DNA of 64,000 bases from Sphingobacterium sp. B16(2022) (GTDB taxonomy: Bacteria > Bacteroidota > Bacteroidia > Sphingobacteriales > Sphingobacteriaceae): the NCBI RefSeq assembly GCF_012030425.1, contig NZ_JAAUVN010000003.1, positions 558,001 through 622,000 on the forward strand. The letters run 5' to 3'. Made by a program: the position numbers and the translations under genes. Below the pieces are notes generated by a model. It was not told where the DNA came from. It was given only the letters and a program-made list of their open reading frames with translations, and ran no database searches. Positions 9,019 through 17,499 of the stretch are shown piece by piece. The stretch's first letter is position 1, and each line of letters starts with the position of its first letter.

Positions 9019-9372
9019 TTAATGACCAGTTTTATTATTAAACAGCACCTTACTGATGCGCAGTTCCTCCCCCTGTATAATCTGGTCAGAGGGCTGTCCA
9101 CAAGTACATACAAACCGGTGATAATGTACTTCAAAATTCATTGCACATACTTTGCAGTAAGCAATGATGGGTAATAATCTCACCTCTAGCTCCAGATCCT
9201 GAAACAACGCTTCATCAAGCACGTAGGCTTCAAAAGCATTCTGAATCAGGATAGGCTGAATATTACATAACAATCCAGCCTCTATCTCCACTTTGATAAT
9301 ATCTTGCATCCGCCCCGGATAAGCTTCCTCCAACGTGCTAAAGATATCCCTTACGATCGATAGCTCATGCAT
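9019..9372 (-). CDS. hypA: HypA-like nickel metallochaperone
   Basis: A 117-residue protein starting with the HypA hallmark MHELSIV, where the N-terminus and His2 bind Ni. That start, at 9372, is chosen over an upstream frame because of this motif and because its ATG overlaps the ureD stop by 8 bp (ATGCATGA). The zinc site is Cys73-x2-Cys76 and Cys89-x-Cys91; the second pair is one residue shorter than the usual C-x2-C. HypA normally serves NiFe hydrogenase, and in Helicobacter also urease. No hydrogenase gene is present here, so this copy probably serves urease. It lies between ureD and the second ureE. Confidence 0.85.
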   Translation of the reverse strand: MHELSIVRDIFSTLEEAYPGRMQDIIKVEIEAGLLCNIQPILIQNAFEAYVLDEALFQDLELEVRLLPIIAYCKVCAMNFEVHYHRFVCTCGQPSDQIIQGEELRISKVLFNNKTGH

Positions 9373-10318
9373 CCACAACCTCCTTTTTTTTCGTCTTAGG
9401 ACGAGCCTTAACCGCATTCGTTTTTTTAAGAGCAGGCCGTTTTTTCACCTCTTTAACAACCGGTACTGGAGCAACTTCCCTAGTACTTTCCTCAAGTTGA
9501 TCTTCAGCAATACCTGCAAGTATAGACTCTTCCTTGATATGCTGTGTAAAATCCCAACATAATTGTCCAAGCATACCCATAAAATCGTAAAGCAGCTCGC
9601 CATCATTTCCTAAAGCCCGCAACATGACAATATCATCCGCAGCTTTTGTGAAACCGTACGTAATATCACTGTAATCCAAAGTCATAATTTCATCCAGCTC
9701 TTCCTTCAGTTCTTTCGCAAATAGGGCCGAAAAAATAAAAGTTGCCTGATGCGTATATCCTTCAAAGAATAACAGGCCTGTTATCGGTTGTTTTGCAGGT
9801 GACAGGAACTGGTTGTCCATCAGGATCAGCTTGTTGTTGCGGTATATCTTCGTCGTACTGTGTAGGCTGTTGAACAAAAAAGCCTCATTCATGTGTATAC
9901 GCCCAGCACCGACAACATCCGCCCAGATCAAAACTGCATTACCTTCAAGATAGACACTGTTTTCATTTTTAAATATCGAATCCTTAAAAGGAGTAACTGG
10001 ATGTGGAATATAATGAAAGACCGCGTCGTGCGCGATACGTGCAACAGTTGTCTGTCGGGCTCCGCGTTTCATCGGATGAATTTTATTGAAAGACTGTGTA
10101 AAAAGCTTCAATTGCGTGTCAGCTTTCATATTGATCTCAATATCCAAAGTATCATCATCCATAATACCGGGAGAAGCACTCATGATAATCATTTCCAGAT
10201 GCTCCTGTAGCTTTGGGGCACCATAATGTGTGAGCTTATAAGGAGCATTGTGACAGCTTTCTTTCAATACACTATAGGTTCCCTCTTTAGCTACGTTTAG
10301 CTGAATTACACTTTCCAT
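9365..10318 (-). CDS. ureD: Urease accessory protein UreD (UreH)
   Basis: A 317-residue protein matching UreD in order and motifs: HYGAPKLQEH near the start, then LKLFTQSFNKIHPMKRGARQ, typical of the strand that binds the urease apoprotein, and VGAGRIHMNEAFLFNSL in the middle. UreD is the scaffold through which UreF and UreG reach the urease apoenzyme. Family members are usually about 270-290 residues; here a Lys/Ala/Pro-rich tail (about residues 275-317, including KKRPALKK and RPKTKKKEV) extends the protein. It starts 7 bp after the ureG stop, so it is tightly coupled within the operon. Confidence 0.9.
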   Translation of the reverse strand: MESVIQLNVAKEGTYSVLKESCHNAPYKLTHYGAPKLQEHLEMIIMSASPGIMDDDTLDIEINMKADTQLKLFTQSFNKIHPMKRGARQTTVARIAHDAVFHYIPHPVTPFKDSIFKNENSVYLEGNAVLIWADVVGAGRIHMNEAFLFNSLHSTTKIYRNNKLILMDNQFLSPAKQPITGLLFFEGYTHQATFIFSALFAKELKEELDEIMTLDYSDITYGFTKAADDIVMLRALGNDGELLYDFMGMLGQLCWDFTQHIKEESILAGIAEDQLEESTREVAPVPVVKEVKKRPALKKTNAVKARPKTKKKEVVDA

Positions 10319-10325
10319 CTTATTC

Positions 10326-10940
10326 TTATTGCTCTAACAATGCATATTTTTTCAACCAGCCTTTTACATCTTCCAATCCTTCCAAGGTCATGAGGTTTGT
10401 AAAAATAAAAGGTCTTTCGCCACGCATGCGTAAGGTGTCCTGACGCATCACTTCCAGATCGGCATGTACATAAGGAGCCAGATCGATTTTATTAATGATC
10501 AATAAGTCGGAACGTGTAATACCCGGACCGCCTTTACGGGGCATCTTTTCTCCTTCACCTACATCGATGACGAAAATACTGACATCAGCAAGGTCTGGGC
10601 TAAAAGTAGAAGTCAGATTATCGCCTCCACTCTCCACAAAGATCAGTTCCGTATCCGGAAAACGGGTGGCCAGTTCCTCCACTGCTTCAATATTCATCGA
10701 TGCATCTTCACGGATCGCGGTATGCGGACAACCGCCTGTTTCCACTCCGATAATACGTTCTGCCGGAAGAGCCGAATTTTTTTGAAGAAATTGCGCATCT
10801 TCACGCGTATAGATGTCATTTGTCACAACACATATGCTGTAATCAGTAGACATCGATCTTACCAGTCGTTCAATCAAGGCAGTTTTACCAGACCCTACAG
10901 GTCCGCCTACGCCTACCTTGACGTAGTTTCTTGTTTCCAT
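10326..10940 (-). CDS. ureG: Urease accessory GTPase UreG
   Basis: A 204-residue SIMIBI-class GTPase. The start at 10940 (METRNYVKVG) is chosen because it gives the standard UreG length and follows the ureF stop by 4 bp; a longer upstream frame only overlaps ureF. The P-loop GGPVGSGKT lies at residues 12-20, the nickel-binding Cys71-Pro72-His73 motif in GGCPHTAIRED, and the base-recognition NKID in LLIINKIDLAPYV. UreG binds Ni and GTP and, with UreF and UreD, drives lysine carbamylation and insertion of two Ni ions into UreC. Confidence 0.95.
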   Translation of the reverse strand: METRNYVKVGVGGPVGSGKTALIERLVRSMSTDYSICVVTNDIYTREDAQFLQKNSALPAERIIGVETGGCPHTAIREDASMNIEAVEELATRFPDTELIFVESGGDNLTSTFSPDLADVSIFVIDVGEGEKMPRKGGPGITRSDLLIINKIDLAPYVHADLEVMRQDTLRMRGERPFIFTNLMTLEGLEDVKGWLKKYALLEQ

Positions 10941-10944
10941 ATGA

Positions 10945-11631
10945 TTATGAAATATAAATTCGTGTATATAATTTTTCGTGCTGCATACAGCGTATATCTT
11001 GCGCCACGCAGCAATTACCGATAAGCCCCTCATCCATATTCGGTTGCTCAGCAACCAAACGGTTAATTAAAGGCTGAAGTTTAAAAAGAATCTGTTGTGC
11101 ATCCATCTGACTGATCGGAACAAGTTTCGCACAGTTGGTCATCATACCGTTAAGTGCATTATAGTAAAATGCACTGAGCGCATCCTGATAGCTTATTTTT
11201 AACGCCTGCGCATACATGGCGAATGCTAACGCATAATGACCATGCAGCTCATTGCTGCTGATCGACTGCAGGTAATTAGAACAGCGTTTTACAGGATGTA
11301 GTTTTTCCGTCAATTTCAAAAAGCGAATTCCAAGTTTCTTACTGGCTTCCCTTATTTCATAAGGCGCTTTTAGCACCGTAACCAGTTCATCAAGCGCTGC
11401 GATTTTCTGCTTAGAAGCACGCTTCACGCAGAGTGTCCAGGCCTTTGAAAAAAAAGCGGCGTCATTATAATAAAAATTATGCTCCAACATGGTTCTTGCA
11501 TATTCTTCGGCAGATTTGCTATCCTTTACAATATCTTTTGTAATGTAGGTTTCCAATCCATATGAATGCGTAAATCCTCCAATAGGAAATACCGAGTCAT
11601 TGATCTGCAACAGCGTTAATAATGGATTCAT
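10945..11631 (-). CDS. ureF: Urease accessory protein UreF
   Basis: A 228-residue all-helical protein with the UreF signature FPIGGFTHSYGLETYI near its start, where the SYGLE segment is nearly invariant. UreF bridges UreD and UreG in the activation complex and acts as a gate for GTP hydrolysis and nickel transfer. Length and operon place (between ureE and ureG, gaps of 7 and 4 bp) are normal. No unusual feature is seen. Confidence 0.93.
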   Translation of the reverse strand: MNPLLTLLQINDSVFPIGGFTHSYGLETYITKDIVKDSKSAEEYARTMLEHNFYYNDAAFFSKAWTLCVKRASKQKIAALDELVTVLKAPYEIREASKKLGIRFLKLTEKLHPVKRCSNYLQSISSNELHGHYALAFAMYAQALKISYQDALSAFYYNALNGMMTNCAKLVPISQMDAQQILFKLQPLINRLVAEQPNMDEGLIGNCCVAQDIRCMQHEKLYTRIYIS

Positions 11632-11638
11632 ATGCTTG

Positions 11639-12124
11639 TTATAGTCCTAGTTTTATTTTCATTTTTCCTGAAGTATACTGATGGATCACCAGAGTACTCG
11701 TTTTTTCTATCACCCGCGTTTCGATCGTCGGCTCTAGCCCCCTACGGCAGAGCAGATCAAACAAAGGTTTTTCAAATGCTGTTATGACTTCTTGCCGATC
11801 GTTGATAAAAACGGGAACATGTCGATTTCCGATTTCAAAACAAGCGTAGGCCATCTGCTTTGGGCCATTTGCTCGAAATACAAGACAAGAACAGGGCAAT
11901 ATCTTGACCGCAATACAAAAACCAGCCTTTTCATCACGGTAGAGTACATCACCATCCGACAGTTGCCGGGAGGATAAATTTTTGAAACCGATTTCACGTC
12001 CCCCTACCGTAATTGCCCGAATGATTTTTTTTGTGGTGTCGAACCATTCCAACTGAAGGAAGTCCACCTCCAGTTGGAAGGATCCGCTAGCGATATTGCC
12101 CAAGATTGTTCTTGCCAGTAGCAT
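11639..12124 (-). CDS. ureE: Urease accessory protein UreE, first copy
   Basis: A 161-residue UreE with the signature GNRHVPVF; His102 is the expected interface nickel ligand. A second feature shared with the other copy is a Cys-x-Cys in a strand (CSCLVF here, CACIVL there). The overall identity of the two copies is modest, so this is not a recent duplication. The C-terminus is basic (SGKMKIKLGL) without a histidine tail. It sits directly after ureC (14 bp) at the usual ureE position and is likely the primary nickel donor. Confidence 0.9.
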   Translation of the reverse strand: MLLARTILGNIASGSFQLEVDFLQLEWFDTTKKIIRAITVGGREIGFKNLSSRQLSDGDVLYRDEKAGFCIAVKILPCSCLVFRANGPKQMAYACFEIGNRHVPVFINDRQEVITAFEKPLFDLLCRRGLEPTIETRVIEKTSTLVIHQYTSGKMKIKLGL

Positions 12125-12138
12125 AAATCCGATTTTCT

Positions 12139-13989
12139 TTAAAATAAGAAGAAACGTTGTGCCATTGGCACTTCATGTAGAGGTTCGCAGATGGCCAAAA
12201 CACCATCTACCGACACTTCGTAAGTTTCTGGATTCACCTCGATGTTTGGTGTTGCATCATTATGCACCATATCTTTTTTACGTACTGTACGGCAACCTTC
12301 TACCGGTAGACTCACACGTGACAAGTTTAATTTCGCGATGTTGCCATTTTCCAAAGAAACTTTGGAAACAAAGTTGAAACACAACTTCTGTAATGCTTTA
12401 CCGTGCACTCCAAACATCGGGCGGTATAAAACGGGTTGCGGTGTAGGGATAGACGCATTGATATCACCCATTTTAGCACCTACAATCATACCCCCTTTAA
12501 TGATCATTTCTGGCTTCACACCAAACATTGCAGGTTTCCATAATATCAAATCGGCAATCTTACCCGGTTCAACAGAACCGATATATTGATCGATACCATG
12601 CGCTTTAGCAGGATTGATCGTATATTTAGAAACGTAACGCTTCACACGGAAGTTATCGTTGTCTTTTCCTTTATCTTCCGCTAATGCACCACGCTGAATT
12701 TTCATCTTGTGTGCCGTCTGGAAAGTACGTGAAATTACCTCACCTACACGTCCCATCGCCTGGCTATCTGAACTCATAATCGAGAACACCCCCATATCCT
12801 GCAAAATATCTTCTGCCGCAATACTCTGTGGACGGATACGTGAATCGGCAAACGCCACATCTTCCTTCACGTTTTTATCCAAGTGATGACAAACCATCAA
12901 CATATCCAAATGTTCTTCTACCGTATTTACTGTAAAAGGTTTTGTTGGATTGGTCGATGCTGGTAAAATATTAGGATACATCGCAATTTTGATGATATCC
13001 GGCGCGTGACCACCGCCCGCTCCTTCCGTGTGGAAGGTATGGATCACACGGCCATCAATAGCCGCAACTGTATCTTCTAAGAATCCCGCCTCGTTCAGCG
13101 TATCCGTATGGATGGCAACTTGCACATCGTATTTATCCGCAACAGTAAGCGCGGCATCAATTGTCGCTGGAGTAGCACCCCAATCTTCGTGAATTTTCAC
13201 CCCCAGTGCACCCGCTTCAATTTGTTCAATAATAGGTCCAGTAGTCGATATATTACCTTTACCAAAAAAACCTACGTTGATCGGCAAGTTTTCAAAAGCT
13301 TCAAACATACGCTCCATATACCATTTACCAGAAGTCACCGTGGTTGCATTGGTACCATCAGCAGGACCGGTTCCACCACCAATAAAAGTGGTGACACCAC
13401 TATAAAGTGCTGTTTCTACCTGTTGTGGTGAAATAAAGTGGATGTGTGTATCAATACCACCTGCAGTTAAGATATGTCCCGCACCTCCATGCACCTCTGT
13501 AGACCCGCCGATCACCATGCCTTTGGTAATACCATCTTGAACATCCGGGTTACCCGCTTTACCTATACCCACGATCTTACCGTCTTTAATACCGATATCA
13601 CCTTTCACAATACCCCAGTGATCGATGATAATTACATTGGTGATACAGAAATCCAATACATCTTCATCGCGCATCGCACGGGCAGATTGGCCCATACCAT
13701 CACGGATTGTTTTACCGCCACCAAATTTATTTTCTTCACCATAAACACCAAAATCTTTCTCGATTTCAATGAAAAGCTCTGTATCTGCCAAACGGACCTT
13801 ATCGCCCGTCGTTGGGCCAAATAATGCAGCATATTTATCACGAGGGATATAAAGCTCCCCATCTATATACTTAACCGACGATTTATCTAAACCCAGTTTA
13901 TCTAAACCAAGAGCGTCAAGTCCTACAATCGAACCTAAAGTACCCATTCCGACTACTTTAATCCACTCTCTTCTATTCCAACCTGCCAT
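12139..13989 (-). CDS. ureC: Urease alpha subunit UreC with Tat-like N-terminal extension
   Basis: The catalytic urease subunit, 616 residues, hydrolysing urea to ammonia and carbamate at a dinuclear Ni centre. Compared with Klebsiella UreC numbering every catalytic residue is offset by exactly 48: His182 and His184 (THIHFI), carbamylated Lys265 (GVKIHEDWG), His294, His320, flap Cys367-His368 (MVCHHLD) and Asp408 (SSDSQ). The offset comes from an N-terminal extension: NRREWIK at residues 5-11 followed by a Gly/Leu-rich hydrophobic stretch and a GLD repeat, which looks like a twin-arginine signal without a clear cleavage site. No internal start codon near the usual beginning would remove it. 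The next gene upstream, ureB, ends 2 bp away. Confidence 0.97.
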   Translation of the reverse strand: MAGWNRREWIKVVGMGTLGSIVGLDALGLDKLGLDKSSVKYIDGELYIPRDKYAALFGPTTGDKVRLADTELFIEIEKDFGVYGEENKFGGGKTIRDGMGQSARAMRDEDVLDFCITNVIIIDHWGIVKGDIGIKDGKIVGIGKAGNPDVQDGITKGMVIGGSTEVHGGAGHILTAGGIDTHIHFISPQQVETALYSGVTTFIGGGTGPADGTNATTVTSGKWYMERMFEAFENLPINVGFFGKGNISTTGPIIEQIEAGALGVKIHEDWGATPATIDAALTVADKYDVQVAIHTDTLNEAGFLEDTVAAIDGRVIHTFHTEGAGGGHAPDIIKIAMYPNILPASTNPTKPFTVNTVEEHLDMLMVCHHLDKNVKEDVAFADSRIRPQSIAAEDILQDMGVFSIMSSDSQAMGRVGEVISRTFQTAHKMKIQRGALAEDKGKDNDNFRVKRYVSKYTINPAKAHGIDQYIGSVEPGKIADLILWKPAMFGVKPEMIIKGGMIVGAKMGDINASIPTPQPVLYRPMFGVHGKALQKLCFNFVSKVSLENGNIAKLNLSRVSLPVEGCRTVRKKDMVHNDATPNIEVNPETYEVSVDGVLAICEPLHEVPMAQRFFLF

Positions 13990-13991
13990 AA

Positions 13992-14363
13992 CTATTTCGA
14001 ATCTTTAAATTCCAATTTTTTCGCTTTCTCCAGTGCGGCTTTCTTAACCTTTGGATCGGTATATTTACCGTTGGTCAAGCCATTAAACCCGTGGATCTCT
14101 TTATTACCTCCTATTTCGACCAAGATCACTTTCTTTTGTTCTCCGGGCTCAAAACGTACCGCTGTACTCGCTGGGATATTTAAACGCATTCCAAAACTTT
14201 CCTCACGGTCAAAAGACAACATTTTATTCACTTCAAAAAAATGATAATGAGAGCCAACCTGAATCGGGCGGTCACCTACATTTTTCACGGTAACACTTGT
14301 CGTTTTATAGCCGACATTCGCTTTTATTTCTCCTTTTTTAAGGATATATTCTCCTGGTATCAT
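13992..14363 (-). CDS. ureB: Urease beta subunit UreB
   Basis: A 123-residue structural subunit starting MIPGEYILKKGEI, the classical UreB opening, with the conserved GSHYHFFEVN segment and the RFEPGE(Q)K turn in the middle. It ends in a Lys-rich tail (KKAALEKAKKLEF) slightly longer than in minimal UreB. It forms part of the (UreABC)3 trimer scaffold and has no catalytic residues of its own. ureA ends 18 bp upstream and ureC starts 2 bp downstream. Confidence 0.96.
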   Translation of the reverse strand: MIPGEYILKKGEIKANVGYKTTSVTVKNVGDRPIQVGSHYHFFEVNKMLSFDREESFGMRLNIPASTAVRFEPGEQKKVILVEIGGNKEIHGFNGLTNGKYTDPKVKKAALEKAKKLEFKDSK

Positions 14364-14381
14364 ATCGTATACGCTATTAAA

Positions 14382-14684
14382 TTAACGGATTGGGTTGTGA
14401 ACCGTAACCAATTTCGTTCCGTCCGGAAAGGTTACTTCAATTTGTACATCGTGAATCATTTCCGGAACACCTTCCATCACCTGGGAACGCTTCAATAATG
14501 TCGTACCATACTGCATCAGTGATGCCACAGACTTACCGTCACGTGCTTCTTCCATAATCTGTCCGCTGATGTAAGCGATACATTCCGGATAGTTTAATTT
14601 TACCCCTCTTTTTAATCGCTTGGCAGCAAGTTCCCCTGCCAAGTGGAGCAAGAGCTTCTCTGTTTCTCTCGGTGTTAAATGCAT
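14382..14684 (-). CDS. ureA: Urease gamma subunit UreA
   Basis: A 100-residue subunit. The start at 14684 gives MHLTPRETEKLLLHLAGELA, the canonical UreA opening; a longer upstream reading frame lacks any UreA similarity. The conserved LNYPECIAYISGQIMEEARDG and the QVEVTFPDGTKLVTVHNPI-like end are present, the latter as VQIEVTFPDGTKLVTVHNPI. It is the first urease structural gene, 115 bp after the porin gene, and together with UreB and UreC makes the enzyme core. Confidence 0.96.
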   Translation of the reverse strand: MHLTPRETEKLLLHLAGELAAKRLKRGVKLNYPECIAYISGQIMEEARDGKSVASLMQYGTTLLKRSQVMEGVPEMIHDVQIEVTFPDGTKLVTVHNPIR

Positions 14685-14799
14685 ATTGATTGATTTAAAT
14701 TCAAAGCTTTTTATTAATAAAAACATCTTGGATATGTTCAATTACAGTAAGCATAGCATTACCTATCACCTGAACCCACCCTATCGATGTGTAAAAAAT

Positions 14800-16002
14800 T
14801 TATAGTGCCGGTATCGTAAAATAAGTTCCTAATGTAAGGCGGTTAAACTGTTGTTGAGCGCGGTCAAACTGACGATCAAAAGACACCGTATTGCCGACGT
14901 AACCCAGATAAAACCGTAAATCCTGTTTTTTAAATGGTTTATGCTGTAAAGCCGCAAAATAGGTCCAGTTTTGACGGAAATTAGCATCAATGTCTGCATC
15001 CTTATCCATTCCAGCTGTTTCATATGCTCCTTTCAGAGCAAGCTCCCATTTATCCGTAAGCATTCGATCGTAACGGACCACAATAGACTTGTAAGTCACA
15101 TCCTGAGCCAGCACACGATCGGAATTCGTACGCGCATAAAAGTCATTCATCGCAGCAGATGCGATCAAAGCATGATCTACCGCCAGATAACTATACTGCA
15201 GATCCAAATACAGCATGTCTTTATCTGTTTTAAATTTATTAGCCAAAGAGATCCCGTGATTGGTTTTATTTTGAGCAAACTGCGAAATATTATAAGACCA
15301 CTTTGTACTGATCTTTTTATTCCAGAACGATCCGATCCAGGTAGCATAAGCCCCAATTGGTGTCTTAGACGCTTTCAAGTCACCCATTGCATAACCGTTT
15401 TTGGTATGCAGATCCACAAAACTATCGTTGATTGTATTATAAACCTGTACGTTTAGCGAGTGGTCAGGATTAGGCTCATACGAAAGCGTTCCCCCTACCA
15501 CAAAAAGATTAAGAATACGGTCCACATAATCCGTGAACATAAATTCATAGATCGGATTATTTTCAAACTCGTAACTTCCGACCAAAGCACTTTGCTTTCC
15601 GGCAGTAACAGACCATTTATAATCCTTTCCAAATTTATATTTGATGTAAGCCATATCCAATGCCCGCGAAGCATTGTCCTGACTTGTAGGTGTAAACGGA
15701 CGGTTTAAACGAAAACGAACACGATAAGAGAGTTGGTCATTATAATCACCGTGAAGCAAAATACGGGCTTCATCCAAATTAACTTTATTACTGCGCTCAT
15801 TGTCGCCCATGGACTCAACATTTAATCCTGCGCGTAAAAGCACATCCAGTTTAAAAAGATCTGCACGGGCAGGTTCCTTGCTTTTCAAGGAGTCAGCCTC
15901 TTGTTCTATAAGCAATGCCGCAGGCCTCTCCTGTGCTGTGACCAGTAACGAGATAGCAGGGAAAAAAAATAACGTCGTCGCGATTAATGCTCTTATGTTC
16001 AT
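14800..16002 (-). CDS. Outer-membrane porin, phosphate-selective-porin (OprP/O)-like
   Basis: A 400-residue protein with a signal peptide (cleavage near VTAQ, residue 24), then a short Glu/Lys-rich linker and alternating beta-strands ending in an aromatic-poor but strand-like TLGTYFTIPAL terminus. The DEARILLHGDYNDQLSYRVRFRLN and YIKYKFGKDYKWSVTAGKQ segments are typical of the OprP/OprO-like porin family found in Bacteroidota. It is the first gene of the run containing the urease genes, so it may admit urea, nickel complexes or another small solute; the substrate cannot be read from sequence. Confidence 0.75.
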   Translation of the reverse strand: MNIRALIATTLFFFPAISLLVTAQERPAALLIEQEADSLKSKEPARADLFKLDVLLRAGLNVESMGDNERSNKVNLDEARILLHGDYNDQLSYRVRFRLNRPFTPTSQDNASRALDMAYIKYKFGKDYKWSVTAGKQSALVGSYEFENNPIYEFMFTDYVDRILNLFVVGGTLSYEPNPDHSLNVQVYNTINDSFVDLHTKNGYAMGDLKASKTPIGAYATWIGSFWNKKISTKWSYNISQFAQNKTNHGISLANKFKTDKDMLYLDLQYSYLAVDHALIASAAMNDFYARTNSDRVLAQDVTYKSIVVRYDRMLTDKWELALKGAYETAGMDKDADIDANFRQNWTYFAALQHKPFKKQDLRFYLGYVGNTVSFDRQFDRAQQQFNRLTLGTYFTIPAL

Positions 16003-16339
16003 GAGAATAACTTGTTTTTCAATAACAATGAAGATGCATGAGCATATGAAATGCTGCAGGATAACAGCGTACTCATGACATGTTCATTATCTGTACATTC
16101 CCACAAGTATATCACAAAGAGATAAAAATGTGATAAGAGCGAAATTAGAGCGAGATTAGAAAACTTAATCAATCTTTCCATTCGCTGTCTATACCCTCAT
16201 TTTTCGACTATTTATTTGATTAAGAGCACAAATTGTTACAAAAAAGAGACAAAAATGTGTATAAATGCAGAATCCCGATAGCGTTGTTAGGCACTACCGG
16301 GATTCTATATTAGAAATTTCTTAATGAGGTTGCTTGAAC
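16003..16339. other. Spacer with presumed urease-operon promoter
   Basis: No credible gene lies here. The part nearest 16002 should hold the promoter for the porin and urease genes. The part near 16300 holds a terminator-like hairpin belonging to the GH43 gene ending at 16340. No nickel- or nitrogen-type operator could be recognised. Confidence 0.4.
16269..16306 (-). terminator. Terminator-like hairpin after the GH43 gene
   Basis: AGAATCCCGATAG (16269-16281) pairs with CTACCGGGATTCT (16294-16306) with one mismatch, giving a 13-position stem and a 12-nt loop 34 bp beyond the stop at 16340. No strong T-run follows directly on the minus strand, so termination efficiency is uncertain. Confidence 0.55.
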
Positions 16340-17302
16340 TTACTTCAATTTATGCTTCACACCTTCGAAAGTCATTTTTACGGGATTAATGTAACCATTC
16401 GCATCAAATGTCATCACATCGATACAAGTTTCTCGTTCATTCGCACCCGTTTTTCCTAATGGCCTGCGGTGATACACGATATAATATTGATCTTTATTTG
16501 GTACCTTGATCACCGAATGATGTCCCGCCCCAGTTGCGATTGCAGGATCCTGTTCCAAAATGGTACCTATTCGTTTAAAGGGACCAAAAGGAGAATCCGC
16601 AATTGCGTAGGCTACCTTATAATTTGGAAGACCCCAACCTCCCTCAGACCACATAAAGTAGTATTTATTATTGCGAATAAACATAAACGGACCTTCTACA
16701 TAATTTTCAGGAGTTACCTCCTTATAGATCGTTCCATCATCAAAAGGAACTAAACTTTTAAAATCAGGGCTTAATTTGACCACATTACAATGTTGCCAGC
16801 CACCATAGAACATATAATATTGTCCATCTTTATCTTTAAAAACAAATTGATCAATAGGTTGTGCCCCATTCACAATATCATTAATTAACGGTTTCCCAAG
16901 CAGATCTTTATAAGGACCTTGCGGCTTGTCACCAACAGCTACGCCGATACCGCCAATTTCGCCTTTGTGTACATCATTCGCACCAAAAAATAAATAGTAT
17001 TTCTTGTCTTTCTGAAAAACACTTGGTGCCCACATCGCTTTTTTAGCCCATTTTACTTCTGCCGTATCAATGATACGGTGATGTTTTTTCCAGGAGACAA
17101 AATCTTTTGATGAAAACGCATCAAAGAATATCTGATCTTCATATCGCGCAGAATAGGTCGGAAAAACCCAATACTCATTGTTATATATAATACCTTCAGG
17201 ATCGGCATACCAACCTGGAAATACAGGATTTTGTTGCGCATAGACAGGTTGTGAAATGTAGAGGACGAAGCCTGCAAGGAAATAAAAAAATATTTTCATC
17301 AT
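16340..17302 (-). CDS. Secreted GH43-family glycoside hydrolase
   Basis: A 320-residue single-domain enzyme with a signal peptide ending at VYAQ (residue 23). The five-bladed propeller signature of GH43 is complete: Asp34 in WYADPEG (general base), an Asp in QPIDQFVF (pKa modulator) and Glu in YVEGPFMF (general acid). Family members mostly remove alpha-L-arabinofuranosyl or beta-D-xylosyl units from plant polysaccharides or glycoproteins; the exact specificity is not readable. The YHRRPLG segment near the end belongs to the final blade. It is the last gene of the minus-strand group that includes the ornithine-cyclodeaminase-like gene. Confidence 0.88.
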   Translation of the reverse strand: MMKIFFYFLAGFVLYISQPVYAQQNPVFPGWYADPEGIIYNNEYWVFPTYSARYEDQIFFDAFSSKDFVSWKKHHRIIDTAEVKWAKKAMWAPSVFQKDKKYYLFFGANDVHKGEIGGIGVAVGDKPQGPYKDLLGKPLINDIVNGAQPIDQFVFKDKDGQYYMFYGGWQHCNVVKLSPDFKSLVPFDDGTIYKEVTPENYVEGPFMFIRNNKYYFMWSEGGWGLPNYKVAYAIADSPFGPFKRIGTILEQDPAIATGAGHHSVIKVPNKDQYYIVYHRRPLGKTGANERETCIDVMTFDANGYINPVKMTFEGVKHKLK

Positions 17303-17499
17303 TAAAAGGTTTTAGTAGCCTTGAAAATAGGAAATATTAGTTAATATTCCAATTTATGGTCATACAAAATCTATCTAAAGAAAGATCATAATTTCGACAG
17401 AAATCCAAATCAACCTACTATGCTTCCCAAAGAATCAAAAAATATTCTTTGCGGTATGATGACTGACAAAGTCCTACTTTTTTTCATTTTCTCAAATGA

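Noticed and set aside
10941..11054. N-terminal extension of UreG
   Set aside because: It overlaps the ureF coding end and lacks UreG similarity; the METRNY start gives normal length.
12242..13824. Several 100-residue plus-strand frames opposite ureC
   Set aside because: They mirror the conserved codons of ureC and match no family.
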